Source: Semisulcospira habei (taxonomy: Eukaryota; Mollusca; Gastropoda; Semisulcospiridae). From it: a stretch of DNA of 64,000 nt. A program made the translations under genes and the position numbers. Within the stretch, counting starts at the first letter, position 1; each line of letters begins with the position of its first letter. The stretch is taken from NCBI GenBank assembly GCA_036245525.1, contig BTPG01000004.1, positions 165,668,519 to 165,732,518 on the forward strand, in the 5' to 3' direction. This document shows positions 23,101 through 25,883 of this stretch, in pieces. The notes below the pieces were generated by a model. That model had not been told where the DNA came from. It made no database searches and saw only the letters and a list, made by a program, of their open reading frames with translations.

Positions 23101-24897
23101 GAAAAGAACTGAATGTACACACGAATATGTAGGCATGCACTCTGACTTCAAGACACACACACTCTGACTTCAGGACACACACACTCTGACTTCAGGACAC
23201 ATACACTCTGCCTTCAGGACACACACACTCTGACTTCAGGACACACACACTCTGACTTCAGGACACACACACTCTGACTTCAGGACACACACACTCTGAC
23301 TTCAGGACACACACACTCTGACTTCAGGACACACACACTCTGACTTCAGGACACATACACTCTGCCTTCAGCACCGCTCACAAAAAACCATCACACGATC
23401 TTCACATCAAAACATCCACGGGATAGTGTCTTTAACCCATCACATCCTGAGGCTGATTTTTTTAAAACAAAATTACTTACTGTCATAGTTCAAGCAATAG
23501 TGTGTCAGGATAAAAAGGGTGAACCCCTTTCACTGCCAAGACAAATTGAACACCACGCAGTGGCAAGACATATACATCCTCAGGCTCATGAGGATCTACG
23601 CCTCTTGCTGAAACCACTCTGTACGTGTTCCTTTGAATGATGGGGGAAATTTGACATAGACTTTACAAGGACTTTCAAAAAGCACTTTCTGCGTCCTCTG
23701 GCAGCCATGGGGTTAACAGACTCAGTAGCACACATACAGATGACACGATGGGGGCCCAAGCTTCCGGGTTGGTGTTGATGAAGCCCAGCAGCACACCGGT
23801 GACCTCCTGCAGGACGGCAAACTGACCCTGGGTAGCCTCACTCGTTTCTGAAACAATACACAGCATGCCGGTCATTGAATCGGCCCACTGGATGTGGTAG
23901 TGGTTGTTTTGTCGACATGATTACCACGCCTTTAGACCGTCGGTAGCGCTTTCTGCCATCGGGATTCCTCGCAGGCGCGCTACCAACGGTCAAAGGTTTA
24001 ACTACAGGTCATACCTGAGAGTCAAAATTCATGCTGCTTTCTTAACTTTTAACCCTGTTAGTAACACTAGTGTTAGCCTCAAGGTCCCATTTCTCAAATT
24101 TTGGAGGCGCTGCCTAACAACTATGTACCAGTTGTGGGGGAGGGATTGACCATGATAATTCAAGGGTAGTGCCAGATTGCTTCAGGCGCCAAGCTAATCT
24201 GGCACTACCCTTGAATTATCATCGTCAATCCATCCCCTGCTGCAGGGACTCGAGGCTGAATGGGTTAACCCTGTTGGACCAAAGGCCACACTTCCCTAGT
24301 TGCACCAAACGACTATGTACGAGTCGCAAAACTGACAGCACGTCACAATTTTCTGCAAGACCATCAATCGGGCCCCGGTGACTGCGCCACGTTCAGGGAA
24401 AGACGCCATGCCGGGCACCACAGGCCAGCGCCGGAGACAAATGTTGTGCATGCGTCAGTGCACAGAGCTTGCGCATTGTTCAAAAGTTTGAAACACTTTC
24501 AAAAGTTGTATAAATAAATCAAACGTTGCCTTACCTCTTATCACGAGTGCTCAGTTGGACCGATAAAGTGCTAAACAAAGAAGGCAGATTCGTTTTGGTC
24601 AAACTGAGCCATCGTGATTTATTTTGCATGAAGGGAGGTCAGGCCTAATGTAATCTGTCTATTAGTCTATTAAGTATTATTTCTATGATCACCTTCTTGT
24701 TTATGTCCAGAATCTATCTGCCTGATGTAAACACCAGCCGAATCGTCAAACACATTGCAGAAATGTTCCAGAACAGCGTGCCGAGCAGCCGGCATCCTCT
24801 GCAGCAAGTAAATGGCCGACTGGGCCAAGTGGTCGACTGGAACTTTCCGCTGGCATGTTGCCCCTTGTAGGAACACACTGACCTCGTGCAAAATGTC
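228..24897 (-). CDS. INTS5: Integrator complex subunit 5 (INTS5), twelve internal exons, both ends missing
   Basis: INTS5 is a large helical-repeat subunit of the nuclear Integrator complex, which cleaves nascent snRNAs and attenuates RNA polymerase II; with INTS8 it forms the module that holds PP2A. Twelve exons on the minus strand read in order like the N-terminal half of animal INTS5. The strongest stretches are [56 protein letters not shown] and [13 protein letters not shown]. Exons in transcript order are 24897-24693, 23847-23738, 23086-22929, 22018-21926, 20099-19898, 14584-14467, 9228-9153, 7477-7380, 4337-4282, 3359-3220, 1802-1694 and 418-228. All are GT-AG and all eleven junctions keep phase, giving 1,556 coding bases. 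Vertebrate INTS5 is about 1,000 residues, so the rest lies off the left edge. The initiating exon, upstream of 24897, was not found. Introns (0.65-5.3 kb) are filled with mobile elements. Confidence 0.93.
463..925 (+). mobile_element. 3' end of a CR1/L2-like LINE (copy 1)
   Basis: The sequence matches the 3' end of the LINE at 25885-27910. It covers the end of the reverse-transcriptase reading frame (degenerate LPMEMRNL/FKAHLKTFLF-type C-terminus), a 3' UTR with GTGTGTCTGAGAGAG and TGTGCATGCGCA, and an (ATT)n tail. It is a 5'-truncated insertion ending about 45 bp from the acceptor of the leftmost INTS5 exon. Confidence 0.75.
926..1113. repeat. Left half of a ~430-bp imperfect duplication
   Basis: GCTACTATGG, the CACTGCTG stretch and CCAAATAAAGTG of 1020-1110 recur at 1430-1531, showing an old local duplication around the hairpin element at 1114-1387. 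No coding signal was seen. Confidence 0.45.
1114..1387. repeat. TTAA hairpin element, family F2, two tandem left halves
   Basis: It starts TTAACCCATATTCTACTGAGG and runs into the F2 core (GGCTTTAGTTCAAGGGTGGTGC). At about 1258 it restarts with the same left half in a more decayed form, then stops at TTAA 1384-1387. The right arm of the hairpin is missing. Confidence 0.6.
1388..1693. other. INTS5 intron; right half of the local duplication, otherwise nothing recognised
   Basis: Positions 1430-1531 duplicate 1020-1110. From 1532 to 1693 I see only intron sequence next to the exon donor at 1693-1692. Confidence 0.4.
1694..1802 (-). CDS. INTS5: INTS5 exon (11th visible)
   Basis: Acceptor ACGGCAG and donor GTAATG bound 109 bp. 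It enters with one base completing an Arg codon and leaves in phase 0. It reads [20 protein letters not shown] and continues to ETPQQ, aligning with the WQHQLLGLLSVYT region of vertebrate INTS5. Confidence 0.85.
1843..2285 (+). repeat. 26-bp tandem minisatellite, about 17 copies
   Basis: The unit is CTATGTACCAGTTGTAGGAG followed by CTGGAT, with few substitutions and one copy short by a base. The same motif is the left shoulder of F1 hairpin elements (ACTATGCACCAGTTGCAGGA then GATGGAT). The array ends directly against an F1 hairpin core at 2297-2352, so it looks like an internal expansion of that element. Open frames across it are repeat artefacts. Confidence 0.9.
2297..2352. repeat. TTAA hairpin, family F1 core next to the 26-bp array
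   Basis: A near-perfect palindrome: TTGAAGGGTAGTGCCAGATT, then AGCTTGG and the complement. The right shoulder and the terminal TTAA are lost. Confidence 0.75.
2353..2577. other. INTS5 intron, no feature recognised
   Basis: Unique-looking sequence between a hairpin and a LINE tail. Neither strand gives an exon that fits the neighbouring INTS5 phases. Confidence 0.3.
2578..2772 (+). mobile_element. 3' UTR of the CR1/L2-like LINE (copy 2)
   Basis: A second, shorter copy of the 3' end seen at 463-925 and 27730-27905, with the same GTGTGTCTGAGAGAG and TGCATGCGCAGTGAGTCCAG blocks and an ATTATTATTATTA tail. Confidence 0.75.
2971..3175 (+). repeat. TTAA hairpin element, family F1
   Basis: It starts TTAACCTCACGGCCCCATTA and ends GGCCGAATGGGTTAA. 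The central hairpin has arms GATCATGATAATTCAAGGGT through GGCGCC with a short loop. The flanking tetranucleotide is TTAA on both sides. Confidence 0.8.
3220..3359 (-). CDS. INTS5: INTS5 exon (10th visible)
   Basis: 140 bp between acceptor CTGTTGCAG and donor GTTAGA, entering in phase 0 and leaving in phase 2. It reads [18 protein letters not shown] through [13 protein letters not shown], matching the LHLQKLVHHR...LVPFLDALK segment of vertebrate INTS5. An F1 hairpin ends 45 bp beyond its donor. Confidence 0.85.
3409..3488. repeat. TTAA hairpin element, family F8-like (perfect 80-bp palindrome)
   Basis: TTAACTCATTCGCGGCCAGC and its complement close on CATGGCTTATG. It is TTAA at both ends and almost fully self-complementary. 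The terminal TTAACTCATTCG is shared with the copies at 51739 and 53334. Confidence 0.8.
3485..3545. repeat. Partial family F4 hairpin sharing its TTAA with the preceding palindrome
   Basis: TTAACCCCTTCAAAGATTAA then GAGATCCTCATAAACCC resembles the left half of F4 elements. The right half is lost. Confidence 0.4.
3546..3768 (-). repeat. Fragment of the GGCTCACGTG composite repeat
   Basis: It carries the hallmark blocks GACCCTTGACCTTTCCGAGG, GTCATCCAGATTAGTATGC and TCTTACCATCAAGCATC. It runs up to GTATGTGAGCC at 3747-3757. Related units occur at 4350-4897, 25098-28235 and 56688-57515. Confidence 0.65.
3769..4143 (-). mobile_element. 3' end of a LINE (different family)
   Basis: On the minus strand it reads [20 protein letters not shown] then RRALKTHLF, a typical C-terminus of CR1/L2 reverse transcriptases. 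A UTR with GGCGCTATACAAGTACTC and an (ATT)n tail follow. It is truncated at the 5' end and carries an internal CA/CG microsatellite (3959-3990). Confidence 0.7.
4144..4200 (+). repeat. Short tandem duplication
   Basis: ATGATGTGCCATGC occurs twice (from 4149 and 4185), and GCTATTGTATGT also matches 3739-3750. It is probably a duplication at the LINE insertion edge. Confidence 0.5.
4282..4337 (-). CDS. INTS5: INTS5 micro-exon (9th visible, 56 bp)
   Basis: It lies between acceptor TTTTTCAG and donor GTGAGT. With the single G carried from the previous exon it reads [19 protein letters not shown], then joins HMLMF in phase 0. It matches the VPDTVREACDRLIQ segment of vertebrate INTS5 and was found only because the two neighbours demanded it. 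Confidence 0.85.
4350..4897 (-). repeat. GGCTCACGTG composite repeat, about three internal units
   Basis: Three diverged units carry GACC(C)TTGACCTT, ATTAGTATGCAT(A/T)GA and TTTGGGTTTGAAGTTGTGAA. It ends with GACGACGACTGGTCC, ACATACTCACTTTTGCTTCG and CACGTGAGCC at 4890-4897. It lies within the INTS5 intron just upstream of the micro-exon. Confidence 0.75.
4943..5156 (-). repeat. TTAA hairpin element, family F1 (reverse orientation)
   Basis: CTAACCCATTCAGCTCTGAC...GGGCTGAATGAGTTAA, with the central hairpin around GGCGCC. The left tetranucleotide is CTAA (one change from TTAA). Confidence 0.85.
5166..5728 (+). repeat. CAGACAGACAG minisatellite, array 1
   Basis: About 560 bp of an 11-bp unit (CAGACAGACAG with CGACAG variants). 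It is open in most frames on both strands, which explains the artefactual (DRQQT)n and (CLLSV)n frames. Confidence 0.95.
5729..6275. other. Spacer between the two CAGACAG arrays, with two poly-G runs
   Basis: Contains G tracts at 5775-5794 and 5837-5869 and otherwise unremarkable intron sequence. GACGCCATCTTGGAAAA at 6069-6085 looks like a 5' UTR but no exon fits. Confidence 0.5.
6276..6468 (+). repeat. CAGACAGACAG minisatellite, array 2
   Basis: The same 11-bp unit as 5166-5728, about 17 copies. Confidence 0.95.
6746..6948 (+). repeat. TTAA hairpin element, family F4
   Basis: TTAACCCCTTAGATTGCTGG...CAAAGGGTTAC. The hairpin has arms AGATCCTCATGAGCCCCTGC and TGCAGGGGCTGATGAGGATC, followed by CGCCTCTTGCTGACACCACT. 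The right tetranucleotide is TTAC. Confidence 0.75.
6983..7326 (+). repeat. TTAA hairpin element, family F1, carrying a nested MITE
   Basis: CTAACCCTTTTAGCCCCC...GGGGCTAAATGGGTTAC with an intact GGCGCC hairpin. A 123-bp element (7045-7167) sits in its left shoulder. Confidence 0.8.
7045..7167. mobile_element. 123-bp MITE with TATGGGTGGGAC termini
   Basis: The ends are TATGGGTGGGAC and GTCCCACCCATG (12-bp inverted repeat with one mismatch). It is flanked by GACCAT (7039-7044) and GACTAT (7168-7173), an imperfect 6-bp target duplication of the host F1 element. The second copy is at 20674-20799. Confidence 0.8.
7380..7477 (-). CDS. INTS5: INTS5 exon (8th visible)
   Basis: 98 bp; acceptor GTGTTGCAG, donor GTTTGC. 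It completes a Ser codon and reads [20 protein letters not shown] through TAIPPER, matching MLNLAVHLVSQ...LLQFLVDTAMP of vertebrate INTS5. It leaves in phase 1. Confidence 0.87.
7554..7720 (+). repeat. TTAA hairpin element, family F1, right end truncated
   Basis: TTAACCCCATTCCCACATTT, then TTATGTACCAGTTGCAGGAG and the hairpin. The sequence departs from the family at about 7712 and has no terminal TTAA. Confidence 0.7.
7835..7925. repeat. TTAA hairpin element, family F6, intact
   Basis: TTAACCCTTCGGGTGTCGGT...AAGATAGGGTTAA, 91 bp. The hairpin has arms TCGCGATGATTCCTG and AGGAATCATCGTGA. It is the best-preserved F6 copy. Confidence 0.8.
8193..8416 (+). repeat. TTAA hairpin element, family F2
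   Basis: GTAACCCTGATCATTCGG, ACACCAGTGTGTGAAATAAG, core TTCAAGGGTAGTGCCAGAAT, its complement, then AAGTACTATAATGTAGCTTG and ATGTGGGTTAT. Both terminal tetranucleotides differ from TTAA by one base. Confidence 0.75.
8413..8570 (+). repeat. TTAA hairpin element, family F3, degenerate
   Basis: It abuts the preceding F2 copy at a shared TTAT and shows ACATCCGGAGGCCGATTTC, GAAGGCTACATTACAGATTA and a decayed core; the right end is lost. Confidence 0.55.
8661..8875 (+). repeat. TTAA hairpin element, family F1, near-consensus
   Basis: 215 bp: TTAACGCATTCAGCCCGACG...TCAGGGCTGAATGGGTTAA. The hairpin arms cover about 50 bp each side of the GACA loop, with a few mismatches. The outer shoulders are not complementary, apart from the terminal CATTCAGCC. 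It is a good reference copy for the family. Confidence 0.9.
8872..9096 (+). repeat. TTAA hairpin element, family F3, intact
   Basis: It shares TTAA 8872-8875 with the F1 copy to its left and ends in TTAA 9093-9096. Landmarks are ACATCCCGAGG, GAAGGCTACATTACAGATTA, core AGGTGCCAGAATAGCCTGGC, then CAAGCAGTAGTATATCAGGA. Confidence 0.8.
9153..9228 (-). CDS. INTS5: INTS5 exon (7th visible, 76 bp)
   Basis: Acceptor TTGTTGTCAG, donor GTACAC. It reads [20 protein letters not shown] then PVDYNR, matching KPPAVLSQLQQHLQGF of vertebrate INTS5. It enters with two bases and leaves with two. A second AG 12 bp downstream (CCCTGCAG) keeps the frame but would drop the conserved TPAV. Confidence 0.87.
9350..9913 (+). 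repeat. TTAA hairpin element, family F3, split by a SINE
   Basis: ATAACCCATTACATTCAGAG through GTATCAGGATGAAAA (to 9537); its last bases, GGGATAA, resume at 9907 after the SINE-like insertion. Confidence 0.7.
9538..9895 (-). mobile_element. SINE-like retroposon, family B (copy 1)
   Basis: On the minus strand it starts CCCCCACCCGGGTCTGCC. It contains GGTCACCCTGGTCAGCCCCA and ends GTCGGGACGGTAAGCAATGT followed by TCAACCAA. An exact 11-bp target duplication, CAGGATGAAAA, lies at 9527-9537 and 9896-9906. The 5' region is partly re-duplicated at 9914-9985, with a long C run. Confidence 0.88.
9986..11290. other. INTS5 intron, GC-rich stretch of unknown nature
   Basis: No exon or known repeat was recognised in most of this stretch. 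GGCGAGTAA/ACTCGCCA motifs recur in both orientations at 10087-10162. Positions 10260-10580 are CpG-rich. A decayed F1 remnant lies at 10912-10984 (GTGGTCGATCCATCTTCTGG...GAGTGGTTAA). Short CA runs occur at 11019-11046 and 11239-11250. The open frame at 10586-10852 has no recognisable domain. Confidence 0.4.
11303..11691 (-). mobile_element. SINE-like retroposon, family B (copy 2), full length
   Basis: 389 bp, same start (CCCCACCCGGG) and same 3' end (GGGATGTTAAGCAATGTACA then ATCAATCAATC). An exact 12-bp target duplication, AATTTATTTTAA, lies at 11291-11302 and 11692-11703. I see no tRNA-like A or B box. Confidence 0.92.
11704..12179. other. INTS5 intron; short GGCTAGTAA direct repeats
   Basis: TTTTCAGTTTTGGCTAGTAA and close variants occur at 12077-12125. 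Nothing else was recognised. Confidence 0.35.
12180..12880 (+). repeat. GC-rich 72-bp minisatellite with a longer outer repeat
   Basis: From about 12590 three to four units of 72 bp each carry GTGGTAGCTGTCCTGTTCCA and CGTCACGGTCAAGGGCAACT. Looser units extend left to 12330. A longer block (GTCTGGCCC, TAAGATC(A/G)TCGTA, CCCGGAAGTAGTAGGAT) occurs at 12240-12305 and 12483-12550. Because 72 is a multiple of three, the frames at 12390-13153 stay open without being genes. Confidence 0.8.
12881..13620. other. Low-order imperfect repeats, then unrecognised intron
   Basis: Positions 13070-13330 repeat AGGCACGCCA, CGAGTGAGCTCCAAG and GAAACAG(C/T)(G/C)CCAGGCAC loosely. There is no domain or splice-consistent exon. 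13440-13620 shows nothing. Confidence 0.4.
13635..14010 (+). repeat. 51-bp minisatellite derived from a SINE, about seven copies
   Basis: The unit contains GTGGTGGGGGAGGAAGAGCC and GGAGTACCCGGAGAAAGAAC. The same string occurs once, unrepeated, in the tRNA-headed SINE at 19607-19806. 51 is a multiple of three, so several frames remain open (for example a 17-residue repeat [17 protein letters not shown]); I treat these as non-coding. Confidence 0.9.
14013..14310 (+). repeat. Decayed family F4 hairpin pieces around a 50-bp poly-G tract
   Basis: TGAGGATCTATGTCTCTTGC then TGACACCACTTTGTGTCC is the F4 right half. A second F4-like hairpin apex, GTGAGCCCCCGAAGTCGC then AGGGGCTCAC, lies at 14271-14298. 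The G run is at 14112-14152. Confidence 0.5.
14467..14584 (-). CDS. INTS5: INTS5 exon (6th visible)
   Basis: 118 bp; acceptor GTTTGGCAG, donor GTGAGT. It reads [20 protein letters not shown] then [19 protein letters not shown], very close to [18 protein letters not shown] of vertebrate INTS5. The donor side carries a small duplication: AAGATCTGTGGTGAGGAC occurs in the exon (14477) and again in the intron (14442). Confidence 0.92.
14704..14870 (-). repeat. Fragment of the GGCTCACGTG composite repeat
   Basis: ATGACAAAGCCCTTATGGCT, then CCTTGACCTTTTCCAAGGGG, TCATCCAAAGCAGTATGCA. A partial, decayed unit in the INTS5 intron. Confidence 0.5.
14980..15124 (+). repeat. TTAA hairpin element, family F3, left part (interrupted)
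   Basis: TTAACCCATTACATCCTGAG, CTACATTACAGCTTATGAG, core TTCAAGGGTGGTGCCAGAAT and most of the right arm, stopping at CACCC 15120-15124. The element resumes at 19807, so about 4.7 kb is inserted in it. Confidence 0.75.
15129..15652. repeat. Left terminal inverted repeat of the transposon
   Basis: 524 bp, complementary to 18841-19355 with scattered mismatches and small gaps (for example GGGGGACGGAAGCAGGAGGG and CACACCGATACCAAACATGA in both arms). The outermost bases are CACGG. Confidence 0.93.
15951..16502 (-). pseudogene. Transposase, C-terminal part with the candidate catalytic Glu
   Basis: 183 residues, no complete start of its own; it continues the frame 16526-17269 after a one-base shift near 16535. 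It carries CLCGP near the start and ends [20 protein letters not shown]. The Glu residues at about 153-158 sit where RAG1 and Chapaev transposases place the third catalytic acid (RAG1 has a similar SEGNES motif). Stop at 15951-15953. RNase-H-like DDE chemistry is inferred from the family. Confidence 0.75.
16526..17269 (-). pseudogene. Transposase, central part with the second candidate Asp and a zinc-binding pair
   Basis: The useful part begins about residue 31 ([19 protein letters not shown]); the first 30 residues overlap the upstream frame and mark a one-base frameshift near 17180. Residues 65-92 read [13 protein letters not shown] then [15 protein letters not shown]. That lines up with the RAG1 segment holding its second catalytic Asp and a CxxC zinc ligand pair. 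The region after residue 95 is charged and less conserved. Confidence 0.78.
17178..18221 (-). pseudogene. Transposase, linker and first catalytic Asp
   Basis: 347 residues, in the same frame as 18225-18593. It is preceded only by the TGA at 18225-18227 and one codon, so it has no ATG of its own and was probably continuous with the N-domain. The first 130 residues are Ser/Thr/Pro-rich and basic. The end reads [19 protein letters not shown], where the Asp at about 317 is the likely first catalytic acid. The frame then breaks after FFGVYG. Confidence 0.78.
18225..18593 (-). pseudogene. RAG1-like N-terminal domain of the transposase
   Basis: 122 residues. [20 protein letters not shown] then [16 protein letters not shown] has the spacing of the RAG1 N-terminal domain (LI..(I/C)..I.(V/I)..D.D.(I/M)H...(F/M)C..C...M.R). 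Further on, a Trp, then CVAC and a basic [15 protein letters not shown] match the second Cys pair and basic tail of that domain. A 13-A run lies just upstream of the domain. It ends in TGA, with the next reading frame in register behind it. No other family I know has this pattern, but no alignment was run. Confidence 0.75.
18841..19355. repeat. Right terminal inverted repeat of the transposon
   Basis: 515 bp complementary to 15129-15652, ending GGTAAAGGCGTG before TTGA. Confidence 0.93.
19360..19595 (-). mobile_element. LINE 3' end stub with (TTA)n tail
   Basis: On the minus strand GGCGCTTTGCACCGATATTC and AAAGCGCCTATTTAATGC precede a TTATTATTATTA tail, the layout of LINE 3' UTRs elsewhere in the window. 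It sits between the DNA transposon and a SINE. Confidence 0.5.
19607..19806 (-). mobile_element. tRNA-headed SINE, family C
   Basis: On the minus strand the head has an A box TGGCGCAGTGG and a B box GGTTCGATGCC with normal spacing. The body contains TCTTTCTCCGGGTACTCCGG, the source of the 51-bp array at 13635-14010. It is a retroposon, not a functional tRNA gene. Confidence 0.82.
19807..19867 (+). repeat. TTAA hairpin element, family F3, right end of the copy starting at 14980
   Basis: GAACTATCATAGTCAAATAA then GTATCGGGACGAAAAGGGCT matches the F3 right shoulder, completing the element split by the transposon. Confidence 0.7.
19898..20099 (-). CDS. INTS5: INTS5 exon (5th visible)
   Basis: 202 bp; acceptor GGCTACCAG, donor GTAGCG. 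It reads [20 protein letters not shown], a variable loop, then [20 protein letters not shown] and ALTALFE. This is the most conserved block of the gene (vertebrate FPGTIISRVLSCGLKDFC and [17 protein letters not shown]). Confidence 0.95.
20100..20492. other. INTS5 intron, nothing recognised
   Basis: No repeat or exon identified. Confidence 0.3.
20493..20838 (+). repeat. TTAA hairpin element, family F1, carrying a nested MITE
   Basis: CCAACTCATTCAGCCCCACA...TCAGGACTGAATGGGGTCA; complete hairpin. Both terminal tetranucleotides are decayed. The MITE at 20674-20799 lies in its right shoulder. Confidence 0.8.
20674..20799. mobile_element. 126-bp MITE with TATGGGTGGGAC termini (second copy)
   Basis: Same ends as 7045-7167 and the same interior (CGAAAAAAAAGTTGAATCCT, TCCGGAAATCC). 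An exact 6-bp target duplication CCATCT lies at 20668-20673 and 20800-20805. Confidence 0.88.
20839..21672. other. INTS5 intron, pyrimidine-rich, nothing recognised
   Basis: CT-rich tracts at 21280-21300 and 21358-21400. A short motif (GTAAAATGCAAA...AAGAAACACGCTTAG) at 21152-21200 recurs at 45635-45675 and, in part, near 53652. No gene. Confidence 0.3.
21673..21803 (-). repeat. TTAA hairpin element, family F1, half element
   Basis: Right arm GCCAAGCTAATCTGGCACTA onward, then the shoulder to TTAA 21800-21803; the left arm is absent. Confidence 0.65.
21926..22018 (-). CDS. INTS5: INTS5 exon (4th visible, 93 bp)
   Basis: Acceptor TTCTGCAG, donor GTAAGT. With bases from its neighbours it reads [20 protein letters not shown] then [12 protein letters not shown], nearly identical to [20 protein letters not shown] of vertebrate INTS5. 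The open frame of the same stretch in another register (21699-22043) is spurious. Confidence 0.93.
22085..22165. repeat. Hairpin core of the F2/F3 type
   Basis: CTAAGGGTGGTGCCAGAATA, GCTTGGCGCC, loop, complement, CTTGAACTAAATGG. No shoulders or TTAA were recognised. Confidence 0.6.
22302..22332. repeat. Minimal F1 element: two termini only
   Basis: TTAACTCATTCAGCCC meets CTGAATGAGTTAA with no hairpin body left between. It looks like the end product of internal deletion. Confidence 0.7.
22383..22651 (+). repeat. ~60-bp tandem array made of hairpin arms, five copies
   Basis: The unit is GGCACCAAGCTAATCTGGCA then CTACCCTTAAATTAATGCTA and CATAGTTCCTTATGAGAC. The first part is the right arm of the F1/F2 core. 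It continues after the F1 insertion, at 22840-22876. Confidence 0.85.
22652..22839 (+). repeat. F1 hairpin element inserted in the 60-bp array, TTAA target duplicated
   Basis: The array reads CACTACCC-TTAA-ATTAATGC when empty. Here it reads CACTACCC-ATAA, then the element (CTCATTCAGCC...GGCTGAATGGG), then TTAA-ATTAATGC. The left TTAA has one change. The hairpin apex is deleted (AGATTAATCT). Confidence 0.88.
22929..23086 (-). CDS. INTS5: INTS5 exon (3rd visible)
   Basis: 158 bp; acceptor TCATTCCAG, donor GTGAGT. It reads [20 protein letters not shown], then [13 protein letters not shown] and [13 protein letters not shown], matching WSIDLMGQLSSTYSG and [12 protein letters not shown] of vertebrate INTS5. 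It enters in phase 0 and leaves with two bases. Confidence 0.94.
23128..23375 (+). repeat. 20-bp tandem repeat, about 11 copies
   Basis: The unit is ACACACACTCTGACTTCAGG. It lies in the intron 40 bp upstream of the third visible exon. Confidence 0.93.
23432..23525 (+). repeat. TTAA hairpin element, family F3, core deleted
   Basis: TTAACCCATCACATCCTGAG, then directly CATAGTTCAAGCAATAGTGT and GTCAGGATAAAAAGGGTGAA. Confidence 0.6.
23520..23716 (+). repeat. TTAA hairpin element, family F4
   Basis: GAACCCCTTTCACTGCC, then CTCAGGCTCATGAGGATCTA, CGCCTCTTGCTGAAACCACT and GGCAGCCATGGGGTTAA. It abuts the F3 copy to its left. Confidence 0.65.
23738..23847 (-). CDS. INTS5: INTS5 exon (2nd visible)
   Basis: 110 bp; acceptor TTGTTTCAG, donor GTATGT. 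With one carried base it reads [20 protein letters not shown] then [17 protein letters not shown], joining W of the next exon exactly as in vertebrate INTS5 (NPKAWAPVISAW). The intron begins only 22 bp before the F4 hairpin. Confidence 0.93.
23930..24001. repeat. TTAA hairpin element, family F6-like
   Basis: AGACCGTCGGTAGCGC...GGCGCGCTACCAACGGTCAA then AGGTTTAA. The arms pair around GATTCC. Confidence 0.55.
24049..24268 (+). repeat. TTAA hairpin element, family F1
   Basis: TTAACCCTGTTAGTAACACT...CGAGGCTGAATGGGTTAA; left arm partly deleted (AGATTGCTTCAGGCGCC). Confidence 0.8.
24269..24692. other. INTS5 intron, nothing recognised
   Basis: No exon or repeat identified. Confidence 0.3.
24693..24897 (-). 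CDS. INTS5: INTS5 exon (first visible)
   Basis: 205 bp; acceptor GTATTTTAG, donor GTGATC. It reads [16 protein letters not shown], then [20 protein letters not shown] and [19 protein letters not shown], matching SQEIKAFL and LLRSLPPARAAVLDHL of vertebrate INTS5. Only some 10-40 N-terminal residues should lie upstream in an exon I could not identify. Confidence 0.92.
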
Positions 24898-25097
24898 CTA
24901 AAATACAAAACAATGTGTATTGATTTATGTAAACCTTACATGATATGCAGTCTATCCAGTCTTTTAACTCTTTCGGTACGAATGAATGGAAATCCGTTCC
25001 ACCTCCATTATAAGCCTTTCTGGATGAACAAATGCGTTTCTGTTTCAGGCACTTGCGATTTGTTTTCCTGAGTCAGTGTTAGCATGGGTACAAAACT

Positions 25098-25883
25098 AAA
25101 ACAAGAAAGGCAAAGCCATTATGGCTCATGTGTATGACCGATTTATGTATGTGTGAACTTTGTGACAATAAGTAAAGGGATAGCTTCTGCACCACCAAAA
25201 TCCAGGTTCTCTCAGAATGTAAGCATTTTTCACACATCTGTCAACTCCCATGACCCTTGACCTTTGCGATGAGTTGACTAAATTAGTATGCATAAGAAGG
25301 TTTTATCATCATTTGGCTTCGTGCCAAATTTCATTGAAATTTTATTTTAAATGTTGATAATACACACAATTTTATCAAACATTTGCACACACTTGCCGGC
25401 CTCTTGTGACCCTTGACCTTTCTGATGGGTCATCTGAATTAGTATGCATAGATAGTTCTTCCTATCAGGTATCTCTGTACCAAATCTGAGTTTGAAGTTG
25501 TGAATAGCATTGAGAAAAAACATCTTTTGTCAAAATATGACTATTTTGGACCTATTTCCTGAGCTCTTGTGACCCTTGACCTTTCCGAGGGGTCATCAAA
25601 ATTAGTATGCATAGATAGGTCTTACCATCAGGTATCTATGTAGCAAGTTTGGGTTTGAAGCTGTGAATAGTATTTGAGAAAAAAACATCTTTTGTCAAAA
25701 TATGGATATTGTTTACCTATTTCCTGAGCTCTTGTGACTCTTGACCTTTCTGAGGGATCAACCAAATTAGTATGCATAGAAAGGTCTTACCATCAGGTAT
25801 CTTTGTACCAAGTTTGGGTTTGAAGTTGTGAATAGCATTTGAGAAAAATAAATTATACGTCAAAATATCTATCTATCTATCCC
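25098..25883 (-). repeat. GGCTCACGTG composite repeat, right part (interrupted by a LINE)
   Basis: It begins ACAAGAAAGGCAAAGCCATT then ATGGCTCATGTG and carries about four units with CCCTTGACCTTTC(C/T)GA, GTATGCATAGAT and TTTGAAGTTGTGAATAG. It resumes at 27955 after the LINE. Confidence 0.75.
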
